A DNA stretch of 64,000 nt, from assembly GCA_037176845.1 (NCBI GenBank), contig JAYKXP010000091.1, forward strand, positions 143,597 through 207,596, read 5' to 3'. A model generated the notes under the pieces. It had not been told where the DNA came from and searched no databases. It was given only the letters and a program-made list of their open reading frames with translations. Origin of the DNA: Paramarasmius palmivorus (lineage: Eukaryota > Basidiomycota > Agaricomycetes > Agaricales > Marasmiaceae). The position numbers and the translations under genes are program-made. Below, piece by piece: positions 35,860-47,075 of this stretch (the first letter of the stretch is position 1; each line of letters opens with the position of its first letter).

Positions 35860-37009
35860 TCAAACTCGAGCCTCATATGCTGGTGGCCGCTCATCTCGCT
35901 CTGGACTCCACATTCTCTGATACAACACCCGTACCATCTCCGCTATCTCACTCGACGGAATACTACCATTGAGATCCGTGGGTGGTCCATGTTCTGGCCG
36001 ATAGGAACGAGAATAAATTGTGGTATCCGGATCACTTCTCGAGCCTTCACGGATACTCGTGTTGTCTACTCCTGCACCCATGCGCAGAGGACTCATTGGC
36101 TCCGGAATCGACTTTGCCCGGGATTTTGAAGTGGCGTGTTTACTTGAACGGTGTTCCGTGAACGGAGTAATTTTGTTACTCCCATAAAGATCCTGGGGAT
36201 TTGTGAGTCGTGTCATTTGTTTCTGCTTTCTTCGACGGCGGAGTAGGTAAAGTCCCACCAACGACAGGAAGAGAGATAAGCACATTCCGCCAATGGCGCC
36301 TCCGACGATAGCGCCCACTGGCTTCCGGTTTGGGGGACTAGAAGGAGAGTTTTGACTTGATGTAGGAGACGGGAGTGCGGATAAAGTTACGCTTGAACTG
36401 CCAGTGGTCGTGACAGACGTTGGAATGAATCGACTGTTGTAATGTGAGATTAAAATCCGTCAGGACTTGTTTCGGCGCACCTTGTTATCTCTCCGGTGGG
36501 AATGACTGCGAGCATTTGAGTACCCGTATAAAAGGTCGACAATCTGGATAAAGCTCAAGAGATAACCACGCCGAAGTCACAGAAATCAACGTACGCATTC
36601 CGATTCCCATCAACCTGAACTGCATCAAGTACGAATGCACTATAAACATTCAAATCTTACATAGTAAAAGATTCTGCTTGAGATATTCCATACTATGTGT
36701 TTGTGGGAAATGAAACTAGAACAGTCCCCTCTGTTTGCCCTGCCGTAGCGGTTACAAGGAAATACCGAGGCGAGGACACAGGAGGAACGCCGACAGCGCT
36801 CTTTATAATCATGATGCTTTGCGTCTCTTCTGGTTCACGGATCCAGGTGATAGTGAATGGAGTTCCCTGTGTGATTGTCGTAGGAAACGGTGCGAAGCTG
36901 AATGCATTCGCAAAAGTAGCGAGGATCATGAATGTTGCGCTGGATGAAATGGTTAGCGAGTGGGGCTACAGGGAGAAAGGCGGATACGTTACCATGAATT
37001 CCAGATCAT
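35860..37009 (-). CDS. Single-pass membrane protein, Kre9/Knh1-like ectodomain
   Basis: Five exons, 37009-36993, 36939-36694, 36639-36595, 36543-36481 and 36433-35860, join in one frame (314 aa). A signal peptide is formed only after splicing (MIWNSCATFM + ILATFANAFSFA). Next comes a beta-sandwich region starting TTITQGTPFTITWIREPEE, like the N-terminal domain of Kre9/Knh1 cell-wall proteins, then a Ser/Thr/Pro stalk. The membrane helix is VGAIVGGAIGGMCLSLFLSL, followed by LLRRRRKQKQ and a cytoplasmic tail with ITPFTEH and the usual ERPPAYE ending. Such proteins are probably cell-surface or wall-associated; the ectodomain assignment is by pattern only. It is intact, unlike the related membrane-protein gene split by the Helitron. 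Confidence 0.8.
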
Positions 37010-38669
37010 GTTGTCGGGGTGACAAGTCAAAGTGGGCGAGAAAGCAAAAACCAGCCATGTCTATTGTATTTCTAGCGAAATGCAGCTCACCTGACTATGC
37101 TGTATATGGTAGACATGAATGTAGGTATCAATCCCAACTGTCAAGCCTTAGTGCTTACTAGTGGTGATAGGAAATGCTACATAGTAGCGAATCAGGATAA
37201 ATTAGCCACTTTGGTATTCCATTACGCTGAATCCCGTGATGAAATGAGACCTAGAAACGGCGCTCGTCAACGTCAAGTTACATCAACCCGATGTTACCAA
37301 CGTTGTACCTGTTCCAAAGCCCATATCAGCTCACTGCCGCGGTTAATCATGAATTCGCGAGCCTCATTTCGCAGAATGTCGACGCGGTGACTGTTGGATC
37401 AGCTATCCCTTTAGTATCCCTCCAAAAATAAATCATGCGATGCGATTTCGAGCATTCAGAGGAAAACTAGTGGTAGTACATTCAACGCTTGGGGATCGTA
37501 TCGCTACAGCTTGCAAGTCCACCGTATCAAAACGCACGAAAGCGACAACCTTTCGGAATTGACGTAACTCCGGTGAGGCGATCAACGTTGATAGCTGGAG
37601 TGGGCTTATGAACGAGCCGACACCCAACACAGATACGGCTGAGATAAGGTACTTGAACGAAGGTGCGGAAGGGATGCAGTGCCTAGGTATGCATCCTAGC
37701 CACCAGACGCTGAAATCTCAGTTCCTTTCCACAACTATTTTTAGATGAACGGAGGTACGATCTTGTCCCAATAGGACACGTAATGGAACCCGTGTACGAG
37801 GGTGATAGGGCGGCATAGGGACGGGAGATAGGTGCAGGCGTGAGCCTGTACATGTGGAAGTGACAATGGGGAGGCAGTTTTCGCGAGTATGCGGTGGAGT
37901 AAGAGCGTAATGTGATGTGACGGAACATGGAGAGTTTAAAGGCAGGTGATGACGAATTTTGGACGGACGAGTGGGGAGATGTGACCGGCAGCCAAGGAAG
38001 ATAAAGAAACATCAGGCCCTCCAACTCTCTGCGGAAGAATCATGGGACGCTGGTCGTGCTATGAAGGGAAGGAGGTGCATGTTTCGGTGCAAGTTGAAGC
38101 TGGATGGAAGCGTTTTGCGGGGGGCATTGGTGACGGGGATAGGGGATCATAATGATCATAATGCGGCAGGATGGGGCGGTGTGCAGTTATCGACTCTGTG
38201 GACCATTTGAGCAAGTAGAGTTGCAGGAATGACGAGCATACCTTCAGCGGGCTCTGCGTAATAACATTGACACCCTTGAGCCTCTTATCGTCCTTGCCCC
38301 TTCCTTCTCAATCATTCCAAGATGAGAGCACGGGGCGTATAGACAGATTCTGGAAATTGCCGCTGTTGGAGGGGCAGAATTCGTGTCGTTGCAACATCGG
38401 TGTTGTGATCGAATCGAAGAGCACAGGGTGTGCGGAGCCCTGGTACAGAGGAGGAGGGTCTAGAGAATACATTGAAGTTGTCTATACACCCAAGTTAGTC
38501 TGACATTTATAGTAGAGAATGACTGAGATATAAAACGTACCTTTGGATGAAGTAAAGGGAAGCTAACCTGAACCTGACCGTTCCAGCCATCCAATGGGCG
38601 CAGAGTTCTACGTATGATCCGTTCCTGGTAGCTATAGTCGGAGTATCGGGTTATGGGAGTGGAATAGGG
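37010..38669. other. Intergenic with decayed repeats
   Basis: Includes the upstream region of the 37009 gene. The frame at 37683-38024 (minus) is unassigned. 38230-38520 shows loose similarity to 45420-45720 (both end in GCATACCTT / CATACCTTT next to pyrimidine-rich DNA). No complete gene is seen. Confidence 0.3.
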
Positions 38670-41600
38670 ACTGAAAAGGTTGAATGTTATCGTCGTCGTC
38701 AGTGAAGGCTTCTGGTTTGTTTGTTCTAAACAAACACACCTAATCAGATTATCCGGATCTTTCCGTTCCCGGAGTTCTTGTACCGGAACACGCTTCGATC
38801 TAAAGCTCTGGAATCGACGTATCGGCGGAGCGTGCTGGCTTCCAGCATTTCCAGAGAATTTACGTGGATCCTGTTACTGTCCATGTGGAAATATCAATGA
38901 CTGGGTGCATGCCAAGTGCATTGCGCATAGGGAAAGCTGTCAAATTGCTGTCAAAAGATGTACGTGGTTCTCAAACTCCTTTCCTGGGGTCATGAACGAG
39001 CATCTTAGATGTGCAATTCTTTCTCAGGTGGGTTGTTCCCTTGCATCCCAATGATACTCTTCATGATGTCTGATTAGCACTGACCAGCTCAAACTGTTTT
39101 CGACAGGTTATACAAATGTGTAGTCACAAGGTACCCCTTCCGTATCGCTCGTTTAACAGCAACGACTTCCATCAAACTTGATGATGCATAGCTTTCAAGT
39201 ACATGCTGTATGCTGTACTATTCGGTCGATAAATCCAGAGCTTGGTACGCCATTTTCTCTTCTTGCGCTCCCACTATCATGATGCTCACGGGCGCCCCAG
39301 CAGCATATCACACTGGTCCTCTGAACCACACAGTCCTCGGCAGTGGTGACCACGTCACACAACCCACGTCATCTCAGCAAGAGGTCAGCTATCTGGACTA
39401 TGCCCATCAGCATGTCCCTGCTGTTCCCATTCAGCAGCACTCCGCACACTATAACATTGATCGTTCACTCCGCCCTATTCCCTCAATGACTGGTAACATG
39501 ACATTGTTTCACCAACGTTTCCATCCATACCAGAGGCAATCCAGGTCTATGACAGCTAGTGACCAGCAAAATCTCTCACTGGCCGCAGTCGTGGATTCCT
39601 TGCCATCCTCTTCGTCAAGTGCATACCCGGTCAACTCTCACATTTCATATCCCAACATATCTCCGTCGATTCGACAGACGAGCTATATGCCGCATCAGTC
39701 ATCACACAATCTGTCTACCAATTACTTCCTTTCCAGTCCATTCAACGCAACGTATCTAGCTCACCAACACTTGCCGTCGAACAATGAAGATCATGTCATG
39801 CCTTCATCCACATCAGTTCAGCGTTCCCTTTCGCATAGTGCTGTCCCTAATGCATACACGAGCGAGCTATCCTCTGCATTGATTCCTTATCCACCTTCTA
39901 CTGATCAGGACTCCTCCTCCAACCTGATTGAGGTCCAATTCCCTATGGTTAACTCTGCAATCCCATATTCCTCGTTCACTGACGATGCGCTGGCATTGCC
40001 TTCTGACCACCGGGATTCCATCCCCAGTCACACATGCGCAAATCAATCATCTACCACAACTCCAGACAATTGCATCTGGCCAAGCTCCTCATACCCATCC
40101 ATCGGCATGGCAATCTCTTCGTACCAGTCACCCATTAACACATTGTATTCATCGTTTGTGGCTCCAAGCGTGTCGCAGTCGAATGACACATCTCATCCAC
40201 AATTACATATGGCAATAAACGGAGGACAGGGGAATACTATTTGCGGAGACCAGGAAAATAACGTATACTATCAAATTGACGATCGTACGTCTCTTTGTAT
40301 CCTAGTTCAATACAAATTCCTGACGGACTGTTAAGCCATTAACAGCCTCTGGAATGAGATAGCGAATGTCGGAGCACGGCACGACTCCGGTGCTCGCTTT
40401 CCTCCTCCACAATGCCATGAAGGCACGCGCACCAAAATTCAGGAATCCATTATTGACTGGGCCAAAAGCAACAATCCAGAGACCAAGCCCTTGTGCTGGT
40501 TATCAGGTCCTGCTGGTGCAGGAAAATCGGCTATCGCACAGACTATTGCCGAGAAAACCAGCAAAGGAAGCCTCATTGCTAGCTTTTTCTTTTGGCGTGG
40601 CGATTCACAACGAAACAACCCCTCAAAGTTGTTTCTTGTTATTGCTTACGGCTTGGCACTCAGATATCCAGAGCTTCGACATGGAATTGGACAGGCCATC
40701 AAACACACGCCAAGTATCTTGAAGGCCTCCATCGACATCCAGCTTCAGAAGCTGATAATCGAGCCATTATTACATTCTACCACCATTGATCTTAACGGGT
40801 TAATCGTAATTGATGCACTTGACGAGTGCTCTACAGGAAAAGAGCAGTGTCATGTTCTGTACATGATTGCGTCTATCTTCTATAAACTCCAACGACCCCT
40901 TCCCCGCATTCTCTTATGCAGTAGACCTGAACCGTCTATCCAGGAGACACTCAGTACCCTGGATAAAGACCTTCCTGTGTGCCTGCTTACCCTCGGTGAT
41001 GACCAGGAGTCATGGAAAGACATTGAAAATTTCCTAAACACAGAGTTCGCTCGAATACGAAACTGTGAACGGTGCAAAAAGTTGGATTTTCCAGACCCTT
41101 GGCCCTCACCTTTGCAGATAGGGCGTCTCTGTTCGAATGCCTGTGGGCAGTTCATCTATGCCACTACCATAATCAGGTTCATAGAGGATAGCGAGTTCTA
41201 CAATCCATGCAAACAACTGGAGAAGGTACTCGGTCAACGGAAGAATGAGGATGCTGGTTCGCCATTTGCGCCGCTTGACGCCCTCTACCATCAAATCCTT
41301 TCCTCCTATCCATATGAGAACCAAAAACAACTACGTGACGCTCTGGGCTTTGTCATGTACTTCGAGGATTACACTGGTATGGGGCCAGATCTCATCACGA
41401 TGGAAATTTTGTATGACCTACCTGCTGGTGAGGCAGAGCTGCTACTCCGTCGAGCACACTCTGTCATCACAGGAGTTGAGGACAGTTACCCTGAGATCAT
41501 TCATAAATCATTCCGCGACTACCTAGAAGACAAATCCCGCTCCCATAAATTTTTCATCGACAAAGAGATCTACTCTGAGACATTCTTCTTACGTCTGATG

Positions 41601-43465
41601 CGTGAAGCCGTGATCCGGGAGGCAAAGAGGGGCTTCACTTGTATATCGTCTGTATGTGTTCTTTCCTTATCCTTTGTATTCATTACCCTGACAGCAAACT
41701 AGGATAAGAGGTATTGTGATTGCATGATAGGCTTTACCCAGGAGACATTTGGATACATATGGTCCACATACAGCACTCATGAAACTTTCGACACAGCTGA
41801 AGTCTATGACTTTGTGATCAAGCTGTCACTTTTTGACCAACATTCCTTACCACAGACATTGTTACCCTTCATCGGTGATTTTCCCGACTTTGAATATAAT
41901 CCTAATGAATATATTAACAGCGTACGTTCTATGCAACTTGGGACACCAAAGAATGCACTTCCCGTCTTCGCACGCTTGAGATTGTGTATCAGAAGGGAGG
42001 GAATGTCAAACGAAGACGTTTGCAAACTCATTGATATACTTCAGGCGTTGTGGGTGAATGGATACAGCAATGCAGAGAAAACCATACGGTCATCTGCCTT
42101 CCGCAAGTTTCTAGATACGCACAAGGCAATAATCATCTCGAATCTTCAAGCTTTCGATCCGGAATCTGAAAACTATTGCAGTCGTTCAATTACATACTGG
42201 GATTCTCCTGTGCATCTATGTGGTGGTCACTACATTATCTCTCCTATGTCTGTCCTCTTCATGTCAGCCTATGCTAACGAGGATCCATCCAAATTGTCGG
42301 ACCTGGTTGACACACTCACATATTGGGAATACGGACTTAGGCATCTTCTCGACGACAGTGAATATCACTTGAAGAAGGTATGTTTCTTTTCTGACTGCAT
42401 CATTTATGTGTCACTCATGCACAATTAGTTCGAGATCATTGAGAAGGCTCTACTTGCGAAGGAATGGGGAACAGTACATGTTTTATTTCCTTGGCTTTTG
42501 GTGCGATATAAGATATAACCATCTTTCATACCACACTGCAACACTGATGCCTGGTTCAGTTGTCCCCTATTCGTCTTCCCGCAATGGGCAATGCTTATCA
42601 CACACAGGTTCTCAAGTTGTATACACACCTCCTAGAGGAGTCGGCTTATAACAACCAGCGGACTACATTCTATTTTGAAATTACTACCCGCATATGGGGT
42701 GCAGAGCCAGAACTCCTGGATGCTTTCACTCGCTGGTTCGAACTGTTTGGCAAGCAAACAGATTGGTGTCTGGAATGGCTTGAAGTAAGTAGCGAGGCCC
42801 AATACCTCGTTATGTTTTCAATTCACTGATATATCTACCAGTCGTTCCCTGCGATCCATGCAAAGAAGAGTGGAGTTGCCGTTGCAAAGTTCAATACATT
42901 ACAGCAGAGGTGGAAAGACCTGGAAGGTGCTAAAGAAGATTTGGAAGAGAAGCGAAAATCAACCAAAGAGGTCTCCGAGTTGTTGTTTGGAGAGCTAGCA
43001 CCCCAGGATCTGGACGCAAATGACGTCCAAATCATGAAGGAAATTGTACGCGGGTCCAAGGTCTCCACCAAGCTCAGGTGCCGCGAAACATGTTATGCAT
43101 GGTCATGGATAAGCACTCTGAAGCTCCTAAGACCGTATAATGGTGCATACTATGTGGAGGGTCATCAGTGGAGGCCTCTCTATCATTACATTGAGTGGAT
43201 TAAGCCCTCCGACTGGCCCTATGAAACTGAGCCAAACTCGACGGTTGGCGCCATTTGATTTGTGAATACTTGTAGGGGTGTATTTAAAGTAAATCTACCA
43301 ACGTGGCATGCAAGCATTTACTCAAGAATTGATATCATGATCCCAAGGTGTACTGTGTTGCGGGACTCTAAACACAAGCTTGCAAGTATAGAAAAAGTGC
43401 TTAGCAAGCTAAACGCTTCATCATCGCGCTCACCGACCACTCCGTGTCTGATACTCGGTCGTCTC
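38670..43465 (+). repeat. Segmental duplication, copy B (partner 5780-11690)
   Basis: Direct-orientation partner of copy A. It starts near a TNK/FTNDD module (38687-38730), includes the upstream region without the 1.18-kb insertion, the whole NACHT gene and about 200 bp of 3' flank. Confidence 0.88.
39279..43258 (+). CDS. NACHT-domain NTPase (fungal NLR-like), copy 2
   Basis: Paralogue of the 7630-11483 gene with the same six-exon structure: 39279-40284, 40336-41651, 41703-42377, 42429-42500, 42560-42784, 42842-43258 (1,236 aa). The TAA at 40332-40334 would end the frame, but it lies inside a 51-nt intron (40285-40335) with donor GTACGT and branch CTGAC; splicing it restores the frame exactly, so this copy looks intact. 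The N-terminal low-complexity region has about 40 extra residues (SLPSSSSSAYPVNSHISYP and following) compared with copy 1. NGGQGNTICGDQENNVYYQ precedes the NACHT part. Walker A is GPAGAGKS (about residue 393), Walker B LIVIDALDEC. No C-terminal repeat domain is seen. The start is the first of two adjacent Met codons; the second (39282) aligns with copy 1. Confidence 0.9.
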
Positions 43466-43832
43466 AAGTGAGACGAAAATAGATTGAGCGCAAACTCTGT
43501 TCAGCGAGATTGAGAAGCAAGGAATCTTCTGCCAACAGCGTCACGGTGTCGACTGATTCTGTGATCGATGATGAACTTCTGTTCCCCGAGTTCAACAGTA
43601 CAAATGGACGCCAGTACTTGGCCATTTGGACGGGTGAGAGAAGACGGAGAAGGTCATTGAGACAATAGAGTAACTTGCGCACAGAATCTTGCGCGTATTT
43701 TTTCACCCAAGCCATCAGCAAACAGACGTCTGAAGATAAACCAACTCTTATAGAAGGTAGATTACATCGAAAGATAATGCCCATGGATATGGATATAGTT
43801 CCTTCTTCGTCCCATAGTCTACCTGTAACCAC
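43464..43832 (-). CDS. Hypothetical ORF, 122 aa
   Basis: A single open frame convergent with the NACHT copy 2 gene, reading LLMAWVKKYAQDSVRKLLYC and then Leu-rich sequence. It is unmatched in copy A beyond the duplication end and shows no known motif. It may be a chance frame. Confidence 0.25.
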   Translation of the reverse strand: MVTGRLWDEEGTISISMGIIFRCNLPSIRVGLSSDVCLLMAWVKKYAQDSVRKLLYCLNDLLRLLSPVQMAKYWRPFVLLNSGNRSSSSITESVDTVTLLAEDSLLLNLAEQSLRSIYFRLT

Positions 43833-44369
43833 TTAGGTCTAACTTGTATCGCGCATCAATCACGATCTCACTGCGGGCAGAGATGCGAAAGCGCCCCAGT
43901 TATGAGAGCCTGGTAACCATCCCTGGTTTTGTGCTATCATAGATAAAATCAATCCATTAGGCATGGGACTACATGTGGATAACTGCGTGCGTTCATCTTA
44001 AGACTTTGGGTTCTCGAGCGCCAAATAGCCCGAGAACATCGGAGTTAGGCGCCCTCGTCTACAACGATACCGCCTTTGAATTAAGCATCAAGCAACGCTC
44101 TCTCCGTCATAAGAAACACGGTACAGATAGATGATACTTTTTGAAACGTATTCCGGTAGGTCCGAGGGTCGATATGTGAGCAAAGTAGGGTGTTATCGAC
44201 CGTTCCGCGTATTGAGCAAAGGAAGGTTCGCCATGAGCTAGCGCAGGGAACTGGGCACAGGTGGGAACGCGGTTCGACGAAGTAGTCGACATTAAGGATA
44301 TTTTGCTATTAAACGCCACGGCTCATGGGAAAGCTCGAGTTTGTTGGACATTGTCCTAGTGTTTGACCA

Positions 44370-44960
44370 GGATGTGAAGGAGCGTTGTCGAGGCCCTGAA
44401 CCCAACCGGTATGTACATTCTGCGCCTCTAAGCGTGAGCAGTGAAGAGAGATATCACGGCGTTTGATAGGGATAGGTAGTCGTAGGAATGTCAGATTTCG
44501 AAGCCTGGAAGAGTGTACCATCGTGAGCGCGTTTAAGCAAAGCTAGCCCGGAAATTGTTAGTATTGAACCAGATAGATTGAGCGGTCGACGAGACACACC
44601 TTGGACCGAGAACATCAAGTGTACACGTCCGTATCTCTTATATCGACAACTTCCTCTCCGGAATGGCATATGCCCATTCTTCCTTTCACTGCATGAGCTG
44701 TGGAACACGTTCCCGGGGGATCCTACGTAGCACCGGAAGCTTGCATCGTGACAAAAAGCCGAGCTCGAGGCTGCGGAGGTTGGTGTAGCTCACCCCCAAG
44801 AGCAAGGGACGTCCAAAAGGGTAAGCTGGGGTGTAGTATGACGGTTCAAGGGCAGATGAGAGTGATAGGTCGGTAGGAGGGCGGCTGAATGCAAGTGAAG
44901 GTAGGCGGAGCTCGGGAAGGTGTCATCTAGAACCTCGAATATTGGATCAAGGTCGTACCG
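44370..44960 (-). repeat. Tandem duplicated block, unit 1
   Basis: Similar to 45960-46440 in direct orientation, offset about 1.57 kb. Shared blocks include CTGAACCCAACCG, CATTCTGCGCCTCT, AACACGTTCCC and GTGTAGCTCAC/GTGTGGCTCAC. Minus-strand frames (44309-44521, 44454-44708, 44790-44981) read like pieces of an F-box/LRR-type protein (LRLPIPIKRRDISLHCSRLE), but no continuous gene remains. Confidence 0.5.
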
Positions 44961-45959
44961 CGGGGGCGGGAGGTGGTACAAAGAGGGAATGTGTGGTAGA
45001 AGGGATGGAGGAGTGCGGATAGGTTGTCAGAGTAAAGGTACGTCTGCATGTAGGTATGAAAGGATGGTTGATAGGTCATCGGGCATCATGGGCCTGAGGA
45101 AACGGGGGGAAGCAGCGCGTAATGACGGAAATGACAGACAAGCTCAGATGGGCCTGCAAATCAGGGACAAGGGAGCAACGACGAACAAGACCAGGATAAA
45201 GCGAGGTTTTGGCTTAAGGGAGGAGGGTGATGATGTTAGAAAGGGAATTCGGAAGGGGAGTGTGCTTGAATGGAGCTGACAATTTCGAGGCTGTTGGTGA
45301 TGGGTATATTGTATCGTGATGCTGCAACCTGGGGGGTACTATGCAGTGTGCGGTGCGTACACTTGGAAGCTGAAGTCAGAGCTATTGAGGATTCAACTGG
45401 TTGAGCTGAGAAAAAAGGATAGACATACCTTTATCTCGCATACCAGCCTCGTATAACCCTGACGTTCCCGAGCTCTCTGCTTATCCTACCCTCTTGCCGT
45501 CGAATGCCCCCTTCAAAACGAGCGTAAGGGCATTGTAAACGCGGTTTGTATAGGCCAAGAAATGGTGTCGTTGGAGTTCCAGTGTCGCATTCAGAGTGTA
45601 GAGAATTGCTCGGGACGAGCTTTTTTGAGGAGGACAGCTTGAGGAGGGGGTCTTGGGGATGTCTATATTCGAGTGAGCCTGAGACTTGCGAGAGGAAACC
45701 TGCCAAAGGTATGCATACCTTTGGATGAAGCGTCGAAAGTATACCGGCTATTCTGGCTGTTCCAACCAGCCGTTAGTCGTAGGAGTTGGTATATAGACTA
45801 GGAACAGCATTTAGGGTCGTCTGGGTTGCTTGCTGAGGAGAAATATGGCCATGGTTGTGACAAGTCGACGTCGTGGTTGACGAGGTCTTTATTTGTTCTT
45901 GCCAAATAGAGCTACGCTTGGCCTGTTTAACCACATCGTTGAGGCCTTGAACCCAACCG

Positions 45960-46440
45960 ATACCATGGAAGTTCCAATCATTCTGCGCCTCTTAGCATGA
46001 GCGACAGAGGAAAAGAGGTATGAAGATGTCGGAATGACTGTGTTCGAAGCGTGGAGAAGATTGTACCAGCGTGAACGGGATTACGCAAAGCTGGCGCGGA
46101 ATTTGTTAGTATAAGACCATATAGATCGAACGATTAATCAGAGGCAGACCTTGGACAGTGATCAAGCGTACATTTCCGTATCCCTTACACCCCCAACTTC
46201 CTCCCCAGGTGCAGGAACGGTACATCAACTGCCCCATTCTTCCTTTCATTCCATCGACGTTAGAACACGTTCCCACTGAACCTATGTGGCAGCGGAGGCT
46301 TTGGAGGCCGGTGTGGCTCACAGCCAAAGAGCAAAGAACATCCGAAGGGGCACGCTGGGGTATAGGTCTAAGGATGATGATCCGAGGGCTGTTGAGAGCG
46401 ATGGGTCAAGAGCAGGGCACCCGAAAGTGAGTAGGCGGAG
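45960..46440 (-). repeat. Tandem duplicated block, unit 2
   Basis: Second unit of the tandem duplication; see unit 1 at 44370-44960. Its reading frames are more broken than those of unit 1. Confidence 0.5.
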
Positions 46441-46849
46441 CTTTTACAATCTACGTGCTCCATCTGTCTTCGAGGGAGTTCGTTGTGCGGTGGGTCTCGA
46501 GTATCGTTGTAGAAGGAGTGAGGAATTGGGACCACTCGCAAAAGAAGCACAACCGTTTTGTCGAGGGAGTGACAGGAAGAGCTATGTTGACGTAGGTGTA
46601 TGGGAGTAGGGATCGAGTTCTTTCTATGCGGTGATGTACGTTGGCTGCGGATGACTGGCGGAGCTGATTGCAATATGTAGCGGGCAGGGGGAGCAGAAGG
46701 GGTATTCAAACGGTTGTTGGATGGAATAGGGCGGTGCGGTTGATCAAAATCTAGAGGGTTTTGCGGCAGCGGCTTCACTGGGGTACATGTATAGAAACAC
46801 TGCCTAGGAGAGTGAACGAGAAACAGAAGAGCAAAAAAGTCGGCTCACC

Positions 46850-47075
46850 GTAGAACGGGTCATCCGCCCAATAAATTTCTATCCATCCATATGACTTGAG
46901 GGTACGCAACATGGGATCTTTCTATTGCAGATTTCGTCTGGTATGGCCTTCGAGGTGTAATCGTTCGCCTAAGGTCAACATTCTTCGAGGTCGTCGTTGG
47001 TAAAGGGACTGAGATTGTTTGCCTTTGCCAAACATCTACTTTGGGTTAGGGTTAACGTGAGCGTCAGCCTATCAC
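46850..47075 (-). repeat. Dispersed TNK/FTNDD module, copy at 46.9 kb
   Basis: Minus strand: AACCCTAACCC box, TTTGGCAAAGGCAAAC stem, ANNLSPFTNDDLEE, then MLRTLKSYGWIEIYWADD. Closest relative of the 14378-14620 copy. It still has the uninterrupted site (GGGT/CATCCGCCC at 46857-46869) into which the 11997-14377 element inserted in the other copy. Confidence 0.55.

Noticed and set aside
40332..40334. NACHT copy 2 as a pseudogene because of a TAA
   Set aside because: The stop lies in a phase-consistent 51-nt intron also discernible in copy 1.
42425..42628. Antisense ORFs within the NACHT, copia and RepHel genes as separate genes
   Set aside because: They are shadows of strongly supported coding frames and have no motifs of their own.
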